Numbered from the stretch's first letter, positions 40,608-49,400 are shown. The stretch is 53,982 nucleotides of DNA from an uncultured Eubacteriales bacterium (GCA_900544985.1 UQXK01000006.1:1-53982); one strand, 5' to 3'. Notes: generated by a model from the sequence alone, not told the origin. Made by a program: numbers and translations.

Positions 40608-42677
40608 TTAAATCCTTTTAAACTTTCCCTTCGGCGAAGTTTTCATAATCGCCGCATCTATAACATCGTCTACACTCTTTTCACTCTCATCGGTAAATAT
40701 AAAATGAGAGAAAAGCGCAGAAGAAGCTTTATCGAGCATGTAAACGGGAACGCTGTTATATACGATATTCCTGTGTTCTCTTTCCCTGCAAACGGGAAAA
40801 ACCGCGTCCGTTCTGTCTTTGAGATACGAAAAATCATGCGTATCGCAATAAGAGCAAAAACCGCTCCCTTTTATTCCGGCAATCTCTTTTATAACGCATT
40901 TTTCGAGCGTCATCAGCGGAAGTCTGCCGTATACGACCGTTCCGCGCGGTATTTTTGCGCCTATATGGAGCGCTCTTGCCGTTCCCGTTTCGGGAGAGAG
41001 TATTATTGACGAAAATCCCGCTTCCTCGTAGAACGCGGCGGAATATGAATTCCATATATTAAGCCTTAAATCTCCCGCAAGCGAAAATCCGTTTTCTTTC
41101 GCTATATCCACCTGCCAGAGATTTGTTATAAGCGATTTTTTACATCCGAGTTCTGCGCATTTTTTTGCCTTTTTGCGTATCTCGGAAATTTCAATATCAA
41201 ATGCGACGGGCGGAAACGCGACGCCTATTTTCTCGTCCGATATTCCGCTCTTCTCCGAAAATTTTATGTATTCGTCAAACGGAAGATATATTTCATCAAA
41301 AAATGACAGCGCGCGTTTCGTTATGCTTTTGCCGTAGACAAAATATGCGCTTTTCTTTTCGGATTTGGAGAATATCGCATTATCGCAGTCAAAATCCAAA
41401 GATATATCCGCCTTTTCGTTTTTCTCTCCCGCAAGGATATTTTCGATCTTCTCGCAAAGAGAGCGGCGCGCGGCGTTTACGGCGGATATCGGAAGATTTA
41501 TGTCCTCTTCCGCATCGATATCTATCTTTTCCGCCTCAAAAAAAGTATTTCCGAGCTTGCCTAAATTTTCCGCTATGCGCGACGGCAAAAGCGGGCTTGT
41601 CAGAGCCTTGTCCGCAATATCTCCGAGGACTGTCGCACTATATATTTTCCCGTCTCTTTTCACCTCTCCCGTAAGAGAGAGCGGCTCTCCCGCGCGGAGC
41701 TTTGCGGAAATTGAGATTTTGAGTTTTTTCGAGAGCTTTTCGGGCAATACAGCGTTTTTGGCGGCAATTTTATCTTCGTCAGTCCTTATTCCGAGCATAG
41801 AATGAGAGATTTTATTCTCGAAATATCCGTCGGTAAATCCGGACCTTGAAAAAAGAGAGGCGAGCTTTGCGGTTTCCTCTTTTGTGGCGTTTCTCTTTTC
41901 GTCAATAAGCTTTCTGAAAACAGACACAACGCCGTAAACATATTCGGGGCTCTTCATTCTTCCCTCTATTTTAAGAGAGGCAACGCCTGTGTCAAGGATC
42001 TCCTTCATATGTCCGGAAAGCGAAATATCCTTTAAGCTCAAAGGATATTCACATCCGCCACATTTATAGGGAAGCCTGCACGGCTGGGCACATTCGCCGC
42101 GGTTACCGCTTCTGCCGCCTATAACAGAGCTCATAAGGCAAGAGCCCGAATGGCTGACGCATAGCGCGCCGTGAACGAAGATTTCCGTTTCTATCGGCGA
42201 ATTTTCGCAAAGAAAACGAAGATTTTCAAAAGATATCTCCCTTGCCGCAACCATTCTGGAAAAGCCGAGAGATTTAAAAATCTCCGCATTTTTTACATTC
42301 TCACCGCACATCTGGGTGCTCGCGTGGATCTCGGCTTCCGGAAAATACCGTTTTATAAGGGTCGCAAGACCGATATCTGCGACAATAATAGCGTCTGCGC
42401 CTGCGCAAAGGACTTTTTCGGCACACAAAAGCGCGTCTTTAAGTTCGCCGCCAAAAAGCTGCGTATTCATCGTTATATTCGATCTCACACCGAGGATTTT
42501 AAGCTTTCTTATCGCTTCCGTGATCTCTTCATCGGAAAAGTTGTCGGCACCTGCTCTTGCATTGAAGCTTTTTGCGCCGAAATATACGGCGTCCGCGCCT
42601 GCCGCAACCGCGGCGTCGAGCGCACGCATAGAGCCCGCAGGCGCAAGAAGCTCCGGAGCTTTATTTTTGTATATCAT
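40608..42677 (-). CDS. Peptidase U32-family protein
   Basis: A 689-residue protein of the collagenase-like U32 family, whose members take part in RNA hydroxylation (RlhA, TrhP) more often than proteolysis. The N-terminal barrel begins APELLAPAGSMRALDAAVAAGADAVYFG; the U32 signature is EIFVHGALCVSHSGSC (about 166-181), followed by GNRGECAQPCR and CGGC cysteines that may hold an iron-sulfur cluster. A DUF3656-like middle and a second cysteine group near the end (GSGFCSYCDTH) complete the long form. Its start overlaps the zapA stop (ATGA). Given the length, a 23S rRNA C2501 hydroxylase (RlhA-like) role is the best guess. Confidence 0.88.
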   Translation of the reverse strand: MIYKNKAPELLAPAGSMRALDAAVAAGADAVYFGAKSFNARAGADNFSDEEITEAIRKLKILGVRSNITMNTQLFGGELKDALLCAEKVLCAGADAIIVADIGLATLIKRYFPEAEIHASTQMCGENVKNAEIFKSLGFSRMVAAREISFENLRFLCENSPIETEIFVHGALCVSHSGSCLMSSVIGGRSGNRGECAQPCRLPYKCGGCEYPLSLKDISLSGHMKEILDTGVASLKIEGRMKSPEYVYGVVSVFRKLIDEKRNATKEETAKLASLFSRSGFTDGYFENKISHSMLGIRTDEDKIAAKNAVLPEKLSKKLKISISAKLRAGEPLSLTGEVKRDGKIYSATVLGDIADKALTSPLLPSRIAENLGKLGNTFFEAEKIDIDAEEDINLPISAVNAARRSLCEKIENILAGEKNEKADISLDFDCDNAIFSKSEKKSAYFVYGKSITKRALSFFDEIYLPFDEYIKFSEKSGISDEKIGVAFPPVAFDIEISEIRKKAKKCAELGCKKSLITNLWQVDIAKENGFSLAGDLRLNIWNSYSAAFYEEAGFSSIILSPETGTARALHIGAKIPRGTVVYGRLPLMTLEKCVIKEIAGIKGSGFCSYCDTHDFSYLKDRTDAVFPVCREREHRNIVYNSVPVYMLDKASSALFSHFIFTDESEKSVDDVIDAAIMKTSPKGKFKRI

Positions 42678-42910
42678 TTTTTAGCGTCTTCAAGAGCCAT
42701 TTTCAGCTTGTAATTCTCGTCGAGAAGATCGAGCGCGCAGACAATAGCGGCATCGGTTTTGGAAATTCCGCCGCCTGAAAGAGCCAGCGTGTTTATTCTC
42801 TGCGATATCTTGGCACCGAGCTTTTTTACATATTCTTCATCTTCGTCAGTCATAAGGAAAAGAGTATTTCCGGCGATGTTGAGTTCTATTCTTTTTTTTG
42901 TTTTTTCCAT
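42674..42910 (-). CDS. zapA: Cell division protein ZapA
   Basis: A 78-residue FtsZ-ring stabiliser. It has the ZapA pattern: a short strand KKRIELNIAGNTLFLMTDEDEEYV, the helix KKLGAKISQRINTLA, and a C-terminal coiled coil DAAIVCALDLLDENYKLKMALEDAKK for dimer and tetramer formation. The ATG at 42910 follows AAGGAG; the frame is open 51 codons upstream, into the repeat region, but without conserved sequence. It heads the seven-gene minus-strand operon that ends with mnmA. Confidence 0.9.
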   Translation of the reverse strand: MEKTKKRIELNIAGNTLFLMTDEDEEYVKKLGAKISQRINTLALSGGGISKTDAAIVCALDLLDENYKLKMALEDAKK

Positions 42911-43007
42911 TTTATTTCTCCTTGAATTGGTATTTTTTTTAAAAACCGTTGAATTAAATATTTTTACAATATATAATAAATGTAAACCATCGTTGATATT
43001 TATTTTT

Positions 43008-43275
43008 ATTCTACCATGAAGCAATCGCATTTGCTCGCAAGGATGCGATGACGAAGCCGTCAATAACGCATGACGCGTGAAACGCGTCGGAGAAACCGAA
43101 AGGTTTCGCGAAGGCTTGACTTGCGTATAACGCCTTTGTGCGTATATTCTACCATGAAGTCAGCGCGTTTGCTCGCAAGGACGCGATGACGAAGCCGTCA
43201 ATAACGCAGGACGCGTGAAACGCGTCAGAGAAACCGAAAGGTTTCGCGAAGGCTTGACTTGCAAGCCTTCCTGCG
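43008..43275. repeat. 138-bp tandem repeat of stacked hairpins, two copies
   Basis: Copy 1 is 43008-43145 and copy 2 is 43146-43275; both begin ATTCTACCATGAAG. Each holds, in order, a stem around TTGCTCGCAAGG, GACG/CGTC, GACGCGT/ACGCGTC, and GAAACC/GGTTTC with a GAAA loop, then GGCTTGACTTGC. The copies are mostly identical. In the first stem A43029-T44 of copy 1 becomes G43167-C82 of copy 2, a paired change. It lies between the divergent zapA and thiI genes. Confidence 0.85.
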
Positions 43276-43283
43276 TATATTAT
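43254..43283 (+). promoter_or_regulatory. Possible thiI promoter formed by the end of the tandem repeat
   Basis: TTGACT (43254-43259) is the repeat's own sequence; TATATT (16-base spacer) or TATTAT (18-base spacer, 43278-43283) follows. It is 75-80 bases ahead of the thiI start. Confidence 0.45.
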
Positions 43284-43358
43284 AATACAAATATTTCATA
43301 AAGCAAATAGTTTTTTGTCTTCACTTCAAAATTTGTATATCGCCGAAAGGAAAAAATA

Positions 43359-44540
43359 ATGAAAAAACTGATTCTTTGCAAATACGGAGAGATCGCGCTC
43401 AAAGGCGCAAACAGATCATATTTCGAGGGACTTCTCAAAAGAGAGCTGAAAAAAAGACTTTCTTCATTTGGAAGATTTAAAATATACATGGCGCAAAGCA
43501 CTGTATACATAGAACCGCTCGAAGAAAACACGGATATAGACAGCGCATTTACCGCGGCAAAAAACACATTCGGCGTCTCTGCGGCGGAGATAGCAATAGA
43601 GACCGAAAAAGACATGGACAAGATCATAAACACGGTAAAAACCGATTTTATGCCGTATATCGCGGACGCGAAAACCTTCAAAGTAGAAGCAAGGCGCGCG
43701 GACAAGAACTTCCCTTTTAAATCCCCGGAAATATGCAAACTTACGGGCGCGGCAATACTTTCCGCCTGCGGCGGCTCCAAAAAGGTGGACGTCCACAATC
43801 CGGAAGTCACCGTAAGAGTGGAAATACGCGATTTTGCGGCATATCTTTGTGCGGGACAGGAAAAAGGAATCGGCGGAATGCCGCAAGGCTCAAACGGAAA
43901 AGGGCTTCTTCTCCTTTCCGGAGGAATAGACAGCCCCGTCGCGGGATTTATGATGGCAAAACGCGGAGTGAAAATAGAAGCTCTCCATTTTGAAAGCTTC
44001 CCTTATACAAGCGAAAGAGCGAAGGAAAAAGTTCTATCTCTTGCAAAAAAACTCGCCTGCTATGCGGGAGAAATAAACGTTCACATAATCTCTCTGACGC
44101 ATATACAGGAAGTGCTCCGCGACACGATAGATGAAGATTATTTCACTCTCATACTGAGAAGATATATGATGCGCCTTGCCATGCTCACGTCGAAAGCAAA
44201 ATACTGCGAAGCGATAATAACGGGCGAAAGTATGGGACAGGTGGCAAGCCAAACGATGCAGGCGCTCGGCGTCACCGATATAATATCCGAGCTTCCGGTA
44301 TTCAGACCGCTCATCGGCACAGACAAGAGCGATATTGTGGAAATCGCCCGTAAAATAGACACCTTTGAAACGTCTATACTTCCCTATGAGGACTGTTGTA
44401 CGGTCTTTACTCCACGTCATCCCCGTACAAGACCGGAACTTGCAAAAGTAGAAGCGGAAGAGGCAAAAACGGACGTGGAAGCGCTCACAAAAGAGGCATT
44501 TGAAACGCTTTATACAGTGACGGTAACCCCCGAAGATTGA
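43359..44540 (+). CDS. thiI: tRNA 4-thiouridine synthase ThiI (no rhodanese domain)
   Basis: Makes 4-thiouridine at tRNA position 8 and can supply sulfur for thiazole synthesis. The N-terminal ferredoxin-like and THUMP regions (about 1-165; ILCKYGEIALKG, FKVEARRADKNFPFKS) precede the PP-loop SGGIDSP at 187-193 and the GESMGQVASQTMQAL motif. The protein stops at 393 residues after YEDCCTVF, without the rhodanese domain of the E. coli protein, as is usual in Bacillota, so sulfur transfer must use another route. It lies alone behind the tandem repeat, with an AAAGGA site. Confidence 0.95.
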   Translation: MKKLILCKYGEIALKGANRSYFEGLLKRELKKRLSSFGRFKIYMAQSTVYIEPLEENTDIDSAFTAAKNTFGVSAAEIAIETEKDMDKIINTVKTDFMPYIADAKTFKVEARRADKNFPFKSPEICKLTGAAILSACGGSKKVDVHNPEVTVRVEIRDFAAYLCAGQEKGIGGMPQGSNGKGLLLLSGGIDSPVAGFMMAKRGVKIEALHFESFPYTSERAKEKVLSLAKKLACYAGEINVHIISLTHIQEVLRDTIDEDYFTLILRRYMMRLAMLTSKAKYCEAIITGESMGQVASQTMQALGVTDIISELPVFRPLIGTDKSDIVEIARKIDTFETSILPYEDCCTVFTPRHPRTRPELAKVEAEEAKTDVEALTKEAFETLYTVTVTPED

Positions 44541-44615
44541 TTTCAGATTAAATAATGTACATAATGCACAAATTAAAACGTAAATTTTATATATTTCTCA
44601 TCTTTAAGCATAATA

Positions 44616-44644
44616 TTGACATTTTTCCTTATATGTGATATTAT
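44616..44644 (+). promoter_or_regulatory. Promoter of the MinD-like operon
   Basis: TTGACA (44616-44621), a 17-base spacer and TATTAT (44639-44644) directly preceded by TGTGA. A strong AAGGAGG site precedes the start at 44687. Confidence 0.8.
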
Positions 44645-44686
44645 TATTATGATTTATTATAGTAACAACTATAAGGAGGCGAACAC

Positions 44687-45472
44687 ATGGCAGAAAATGC
44701 GCTCGGGACGCACGTTATCCTGTTTACATCATGCAAAGGCGGCGTCGGAAAATCTACCGTATGTGCAAATCTCGCTATGTCACTCGCCGAAAAAGGAAAA
44801 AAAGTTCTTCTTATCGACTGCGATTTCGGAAACAGATGCCTTGATATAATTCTCGGACTTTCGGATGAGACAGTCTACGACATCGGAGACGCAGTGCTCG
44901 GACGAATCTCGCCCGAGGACGCGGTAATAAAGGACAAACGTTCCGAAAATCTCTTCTTTGTCGCAGCTCCGGGCGGATTCGATACAAATATAACAAAAAG
45001 TGCTTTCAGGCGCGTTATAAACATCTATCTCAAATCCGGAAAGTACGATTTTATATTTATAGACACACCGGGCGGTGTGGGAGAACCTCTTATCCTCGCG
45101 GCAAGCGTCGCGGACACGGCTTATATAATAGTAACGCCGACAAGAGCAGCGATAAGAGCAGCGGAAAGAACCGCATTTTTCCTTCACAATAAAGGCGTAA
45201 GGCGCGAAAGACTCATTATCAACAAAATAGCGGGAAGAACAGCAATAAAAGCAAGAAAAGAGATCATATCAATAATCGATGAAGCCTCGGTAAAGCTTAT
45301 CGGGGCTGTCCCTTATGACCCTGAACTTATTTTTGCATCAGACAACGGCAAACTCGTAGATGAAATGCTCAGTTTTAACATTACAAACGCTTTTGACAAT
45401 ATTGCAAAACGAACCCTCGGAGAAGCATGTCCGCTTTTTAACGGGATAAAACGTCTTAAAAAAATCAGATAA
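44687..45472 (+). CDS. MinD/ParA-like ATPase
   Basis: A 261-residue deviant Walker A ATPase: CKGGVGKST at 16-24 with the signature Lys, the switch DCDFGNRCLDIILGL, and Walker B FIFIDTPGGVG. The C-terminus ends in a short basic-hydrophobic helix (LFNGIKRLKKIR) that looks like the membrane-targeting sequence of MinD. No minC or minE is adjacent; instead the next gene, 11 bases on, is the methylglyoxal-synthase-like protein. Clostridial min clusters often have mgsA close by, so this may be a MinD paralogue for cell-pole or septum placement. The target is unknown. Confidence 0.85.
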   Translation: MAENALGTHVILFTSCKGGVGKSTVCANLAMSLAEKGKKVLLIDCDFGNRCLDIILGLSDETVYDIGDAVLGRISPEDAVIKDKRSENLFFVAAPGGFDTNITKSAFRRVINIYLKSGKYDFIFIDTPGGVGEPLILAASVADTAYIIVTPTRAAIRAAERTAFFLHNKGVRRERLIINKIAGRTAIKARKEIISIIDEASVKLIGAVPYDPELIFASDNGKLVDEMLSFNITNAFDNIAKRTLGEACPLFNGIKRLKKIR

Positions 45473-45483
45473 GGAGTTAAAAA

Positions 45484-45918
45484 ATGGAAATAGCACTACT
45501 TGCAAACGATTCAAAAAAAGAACTCATGGTACAATTTTGTATAGCATATTGCGGAGTTCTGGCAAAGCATAGAGTATGTGCAACAAAAGCGACAGGATCT
45601 ATGATAAGCGAAGCGACCGGACTTCGTATAGAACAACTTCTGCCAGGCGGTCAGGGCGGTATTTCTCAACTTACGAGCAGAATATCATTCAACGAAATAG
45701 ATGTGCTTATATATTTCAGAGATTCTCTTCCCCACGATATAGAACACAAAATGAACGACGATTCTCTCATAAGAGCGTGTGACGTAAACAATGTCCCCGT
45801 CGCCACAAACATAGGTACGGCAGAAGTGATTATCACGGCGCTCGACCGCGGAGACCTCGATTGGAGAAACTTTGTAAATCCCAATTCATCATATAACCGC
45901 AAGAAAAACGCAAGATAA
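45484..45918 (+). CDS. Methylglyoxal synthase-like protein lacking key catalytic residues
   Basis: A 144-residue protein clearly of the MgsA fold (IALLAND, ISEATGLRIEQLL, EIDVLIYFRD, VNNVPVATNIGTAEVII, LDRGDLDWRN). Compared from memory with the E. coli and B. subtilis enzymes, the catalytic Asp71 of GGDQQ is Ile60 here (GGISQ), His19 of LVAHD is Asn8 (LLAND), and the phosphate loop TGTTG is TKATG. Asp80 (E. coli Asp91) is kept. It is therefore unlikely to make methylglyoxal; a ligand-binding or regulatory role is more plausible. It is co-transcribed with the MinD-like ATPase and followed by a hairpin terminator. Confidence 0.85.
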   Translation: MEIALLANDSKKELMVQFCIAYCGVLAKHRVCATKATGSMISEATGLRIEQLLPGGQGGISQLTSRISFNEIDVLIYFRDSLPHDIEHKMNDDSLIRACDVNNVPVATNIGTAEVIITALDRGDLDWRNFVNPNSSYNRKKNAR

Positions 45919-45926
45919 AAAGTTAT

Positions 45927-45981
45927 AAACCGTATGCCGATATTTACAGATTGGAATTCCGACATATTTTATCGGCGGTTT
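45927..45981 (+). terminator. Hairpin after the MgsA-like gene
   Basis: AACC...GCCGAT pairs with ATCGGC...GGTT around a long loop, followed by TT-AAA. It is a weak terminator, backed up by the stronger hairpin of repeat R2 just downstream. Confidence 0.5.
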
Positions 45982-46012
45982 TAAATAAACATTATACTTT
46001 GGATAAATAAAA

Positions 46013-46226
46013 AACACGGCGTTGCCGTGTTTTTTATTGTGCGCGTTATCGGTTGGGGCTATCCGCCCCAAGCCCCGACACAAGGGACTTTTCGAGAAAA
46101 GTCCCTTGGAACTTCAAAAGCTTCACCAAAATAAATGGGTGTATTTTCGGTATGAAGTTCTTGGGCTTACCTTTCTTTCAAGAAAGGTAAGTTCTTTTGC
46201 CTACTTTTCTCCGAAAGAAAAGTAGG
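46013..46226. repeat. Compound hairpin repeat, copy R2 (modules a-b-c-d)
   Basis: Same module order as R1. Module a is AACACGGC/GCCGTGTT with T6 (46013-46036). Module b is TTGGGGC/GCCCCAA (46053-46071) and AAGGGACTTTT/AAAAGTCCCTT (46082-46107). Module c is CTTACCTTTCTT/AAGAAAGGTAAG (46166-46191). Module d is CCTACTTTTCT/AGAAAAGTAGG (46200-46226), which touches the recG stop codon. It fills the convergent gap between the MgsA-like gene and recG. Confidence 0.88.
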
Positions 46227-48374
46227 TTATTTGGTTTTATCACACTTTTCCGTTTCATAAGACAGGCGAAAACGCGTCATTTTATTTTCAGGCAAAGAAA
46301 GCTCTGGATCATTCTCAATAGTATTTTTAGCCGCGTCAAAAGCATTATACAGCATTTCTGTATCTGCCGTTGAAGCAAGCCTGAATTCAATATCTCCGCT
46401 CTGTCTTACGGAACCCGCCCTCTCGGAAACAAAATCCCCCGGTCCGCGCATAGAAAGGTCTATTTCGGCAATCTTGTAACCGTCATGGTTTTCTTTCAGA
46501 GCGGAAAGTCTCTCTTTCGATTTTTCGCTGTCAGAGGAAGAAACAAGCACGCAATATGACTTTTTATCTCCTCTGCCCACACGACCTCTTAACTGATGAA
46601 GGGCGGCAAGCCCGAACATATCCGCATTTTCCACGATCATAAGCGTTGCGGAAGGAACGTTCACCCCGACTTCTATTACCGTGGTGGAAACGAGTATTTT
46701 TATATTTCCGGCGCAAAAATCGGACATGACACGCTCTTTTTCGGCGCTCTTCATCTTTCCGTGAACAAATCCGACGGAAATATCGGGAAAAACGTTTTCG
46801 GATAATTCTCTCGCATAATCGACAGCCGCAAAAAGTTTCGGCTTTTCCCTTTTTTCGCTTTCAAATGAAAAAAGCTCGTCAATATCGACTTTTTCTCCGC
46901 TTTCGCCTACAAGCGTTTCCCTTTCTTCGACCGACGGACAAACGATATATACCTGTCCGCCCTCTTCAACATTCTTTCTTATAAATGCATAAAGCCTTTT
47001 TCTGTAACCTTCATCTACAACAAAAGTATCGACGCACTTTCGCCCGGGAGGCATTATATCAAGGTTTGAAAGATCATAGTCTCCGTAAAGCACGAATGCA
47101 AGCGTTCGCGGAATCGGAGTCGCGCTCATGGAAAGCACATGGCAATCTTCGCTTTTCGCAGAAAGCGCCGCACGCTGCGCCGCGCCGAAACGGTGCTGTT
47201 CGTCAACAATGCAAAGTCCGAGATTTTTGAATTTAACGTTCTCCTCTATCAATGAGTGCGTTCCGATAACAATATCCGCGTTTCCATTTTCAAGCGATGA
47301 ACGCACTATCTTTTTTTCGGACGCTTTGAGAGAACCGACAAGAAGTTCGGTATTATACCCCAAACCGTCGAAAAGTTTTTTAAATTCGATATAGTGCTGT
47401 CTTGCAAGTATCTCGGTCGGCGCCATAACGGCTGCCTGCGCGCCGTTTTTTACGGCGGCATAAACCGCATATTCGGCGCAGAGGGTTTTACCCGAGCCCA
47501 CATCGCCTATAAGAAGACGGTGCATACGATTTCCGTTTGCAATATCTGAGTCTATCTCGTCAAAAGTGCGCACCTGCGCCGATGTCGGGGGATAAGAAAA
47601 ATTCTTCAAAAACTCTTCTCTTTCCGGTTTTCCGAATATAAATCGTGTGGGTGCTTTTTTGTTTTTTCCATTGCGCAGTATATACAGCGCAAAAAAATAG
47701 AGTTCGTCGAAAACGAGCCTGCGACGGCTCTTTTCCGCTGTTTCAAAATCTTTCGGGGCATGTATTCCGCGAAGTGCGAAGCTCAGCTCCGCAAGAGAAT
47801 ATTTTCTTCTTATCTCATCGGAAAGATTTTCCGAAAGCATTTCTCCGTTTTGTTTTGAAAATGCTAATTCCAATGCCGAGGCAATGCTGTCGGAGACAAA
47901 TTTTTGAGTAAGCGGAGACGACAGCGGATATACGGGAATAAGCGGTCTCAATACCTTGCCGGGTAAAACAGGTTCGAAGACAGGAGAGCTCATTTCAACA
48001 TTTTTTCCGTTTCTTTTAACCCTTCCGTAAAAACGGAAATATCCGCCTTCGCGAAGAACTTCGCGTACATAAGGCTGATTAAAAAAAGTTATATTGCATT
48101 TTCCCGTGTCATCGGTCGCGGAAAGCTTTGTGAGCGTCATTCCTCTGCGGATAAGCGTATTTTTCGGAGACGCCGCAACACACAATATAAGCGAGCAAAG
48201 CTCCCCGTCCGAAACATCGCATATGTTTTTTACGTTTCCGCGATTTTCATAGGCGCGCGGAAAATGGAAAAGAAGATCATACACATTAGAAATACCGAGC
48301 TTCATAAAAGCCGCCGCGCGCTTGTCTCCGACACCGTACAAATCCTTTACGGAGGTCATAACCCCTTTTTCCAT
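46227..48374 (-). CDS. recG: ATP-dependent DNA helicase RecG
   Basis: Branch-migration helicase that remodels stalled forks and Holliday junctions. The N-terminal wedge domain (about 1-160) begins SVKDLYGVGDKRAAAFMKLGI. The helicase core has Walker A LLIGDVGSGKT, MAPTEILARQH (motif Ia), DEQHRFG (motif II), MSATPIPRTL (motif III), and the C-terminal STTVIEVGVNVPSATLM and QLRGRVGRG motifs. The TRG region follows. 715 residues is slightly long, with an acidic insert near LVGESGEKVDIDELFSFES. The ATG at 48374 has AAGGAG. It converges on repeat R2. Confidence 0.96.
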   Translation of the reverse strand: MEKGVMTSVKDLYGVGDKRAAAFMKLGISNVYDLLFHFPRAYENRGNVKNICDVSDGELCSLILCVAASPKNTLIRRGMTLTKLSATDDTGKCNITFFNQPYVREVLREGGYFRFYGRVKRNGKNVEMSSPVFEPVLPGKVLRPLIPVYPLSSPLTQKFVSDSIASALELAFSKQNGEMLSENLSDEIRRKYSLAELSFALRGIHAPKDFETAEKSRRRLVFDELYFFALYILRNGKNKKAPTRFIFGKPEREEFLKNFSYPPTSAQVRTFDEIDSDIANGNRMHRLLIGDVGSGKTLCAEYAVYAAVKNGAQAAVMAPTEILARQHYIEFKKLFDGLGYNTELLVGSLKASEKKIVRSSLENGNADIVIGTHSLIEENVKFKNLGLCIVDEQHRFGAAQRAALSAKSEDCHVLSMSATPIPRTLAFVLYGDYDLSNLDIMPPGRKCVDTFVVDEGYRKRLYAFIRKNVEEGGQVYIVCPSVEERETLVGESGEKVDIDELFSFESEKREKPKLFAAVDYARELSENVFPDISVGFVHGKMKSAEKERVMSDFCAGNIKILVSTTVIEVGVNVPSATLMIVENADMFGLAALHQLRGRVGRGDKKSYCVLVSSSDSEKSKERLSALKENHDGYKIAEIDLSMRGPGDFVSERAGSVRQSGDIEFRLASTADTEMLYNAFDAAKNTIENDPELSLPENKMTRFRLSYETEKCDKTK

Positions 48375-48690
48375 CGTCTGCTCCTTTTTATAAAATCACA
48401 AAAATATATAACCTATAAAATGTTCCGCAATTCGGCAGTTGTACCGCCATAAAAATACGAGTAGCAATTTTCCCACTATATGTTTATGATATCTTGCTTT
48501 CAGTTATATAGAAAGTATATCATTTCGTCTGATTTAAGTCAATAATGCAAAACAATGACAAACTTTCGAAAAAATCACTTCTGACGCCAAATAAGACACA
48601 TAATTCCGCGTCAAAACACAAAAATCCCGTTTTGTGTCGTGTAATTTTTTCGCCTCAAATGATACGATAAAGCCAAGGAGGAAACAAAAA
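48375..48690. other. Divergent region between recG and the XRE regulator, with a perfect inverted repeat
   Basis: No gene. ACACAAAA (48616-48623) and TTTTGTGT (48630-48637) form a perfect inverted repeat with a 6-base spacer, about 55 bases ahead of the regulator start, where an autoregulatory operator would be expected. GACACATAAT just upstream partly repeats the right arm. Confidence 0.4.
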
Positions 48691-49236
48691 ATGGATCAAA
48701 AGAAAATCGGCGCATTTTTAAAAAATTTACGCAATGAAAAAAATCTGACGCAGGAACAACTTGCGGAAATGCTCGGAGTTACAAACCGAAGTATTTCCAG
48801 ATGGGAAAACGGCATAAATATGCCGGACTTCGATTTTATTATCGAAATGGCAAAATATTATGACGTAAGCATTACAGAAATCTTAAACGGAGAAAGGGAA
48901 AAAGAAATGGTAGATAAGAAAACGGAAGAAACTCTTTTGAAAGCGGCTGAATATGCAAATACGGAAAAGAATCGCTTTTCAAAGCGAATATGCATATTGT
49001 TTATAACGGCAACTATTTTATTTGTAGTTTACTGTGTACTTGAATTTATGGGACTTACGGAAGAGGGCATTTACGAGGATATCGCCACTTTTGCGTTGGG
49101 AATCGTTTTCGGCACGCTGTTGGTAGGAACTTTATATACCAGCAGATACATGGCAAAAATACAGAAATTCAAACTGAGACTCTTTTATAGAAATCAATAC
49201 GACGATTCCGCAAATGATAAAAACCCAAACGCCTGA
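48691..49236 (+). CDS. XRE-family regulator with two membrane helices
   Basis: A 181-residue protein with an N-terminal helix-turn-helix of the Cro/C1 type (about 4-58; LRNEKNLTQEQLAEMLGVTNRSISRWENG). A charged linker (about 65-98) leads to two hydrophobic helices (about 102-122 and 133-155) and a basic tail. It is thus a membrane-tethered DNA-binding protein, a form common in Clostridia that may sense envelope signals. The ATG at 48691 follows AAGGAGG; the frame is open 19 codons upstream through the inverted repeat. Repeat R3 starts just past the stop and supplies the terminator. The target genes are unknown. Confidence 0.85.
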   Translation: MDQKKIGAFLKNLRNEKNLTQEQLAEMLGVTNRSISRWENGINMPDFDFIIEMAKYYDVSITEILNGEREKEMVDKKTEETLLKAAEYANTEKNRFSKRICILFITATILFVVYCVLEFMGLTEEGIYEDIATFALGIVFGTLLVGTLYTSRYMAKIQKFKLRLFYRNQYDDSANDKNPNA

Positions 49237-49245
49237 ATTTTTGTT

Positions 49246-49386
49246 TTCTGCACCGCCCCACTTCGTTTTGGCAAAGCTTTTGAGGTTCCAAGGGACTTTT
49301 CCCGAAAAGTCCTTTGTGTCGGGGTTTGGGGCGGACGCCCCAACATTTAATACACACGAAAAACGCGGTTTACACCGCGTTTTTTA
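49246..49386. repeat. Compound hairpin repeat, copy R3 (modules b-a, inverted)
   Basis: Inverted relative to R1 and R2. It has AAGGGACTTTT/AAAAGTCCTTT (49290-49315), TTGGGGC/GCCCCAA (49326-49343), and the terminal hairpin AACGCGGT/ACCGCGTT with a T run (49362-49386). Modules c and d are missing. It lies between the XRE gene and hisS, both on the plus strand. Confidence 0.82.
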
Positions 49387-49400
49387 TTTTTCATAGATAA

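Noticed and set aside
42911..43063. N-terminal extension of ZapA
   Set aside because: The frame is open but runs into the tandem repeat; the ATG at 42910 has a strong ribosome binding site and begins the conserved domain.
43008..43275. CRISPR array
   Set aside because: Only two units of 138 bases, with no short repeat-spacer alternation and no cas gene in the window.
45484..45918. Plain annotation as methylglyoxal synthase
   Set aside because: The fold fits, but residues equivalent to Asp71 and His19 are replaced, so the enzymatic name would mislead.
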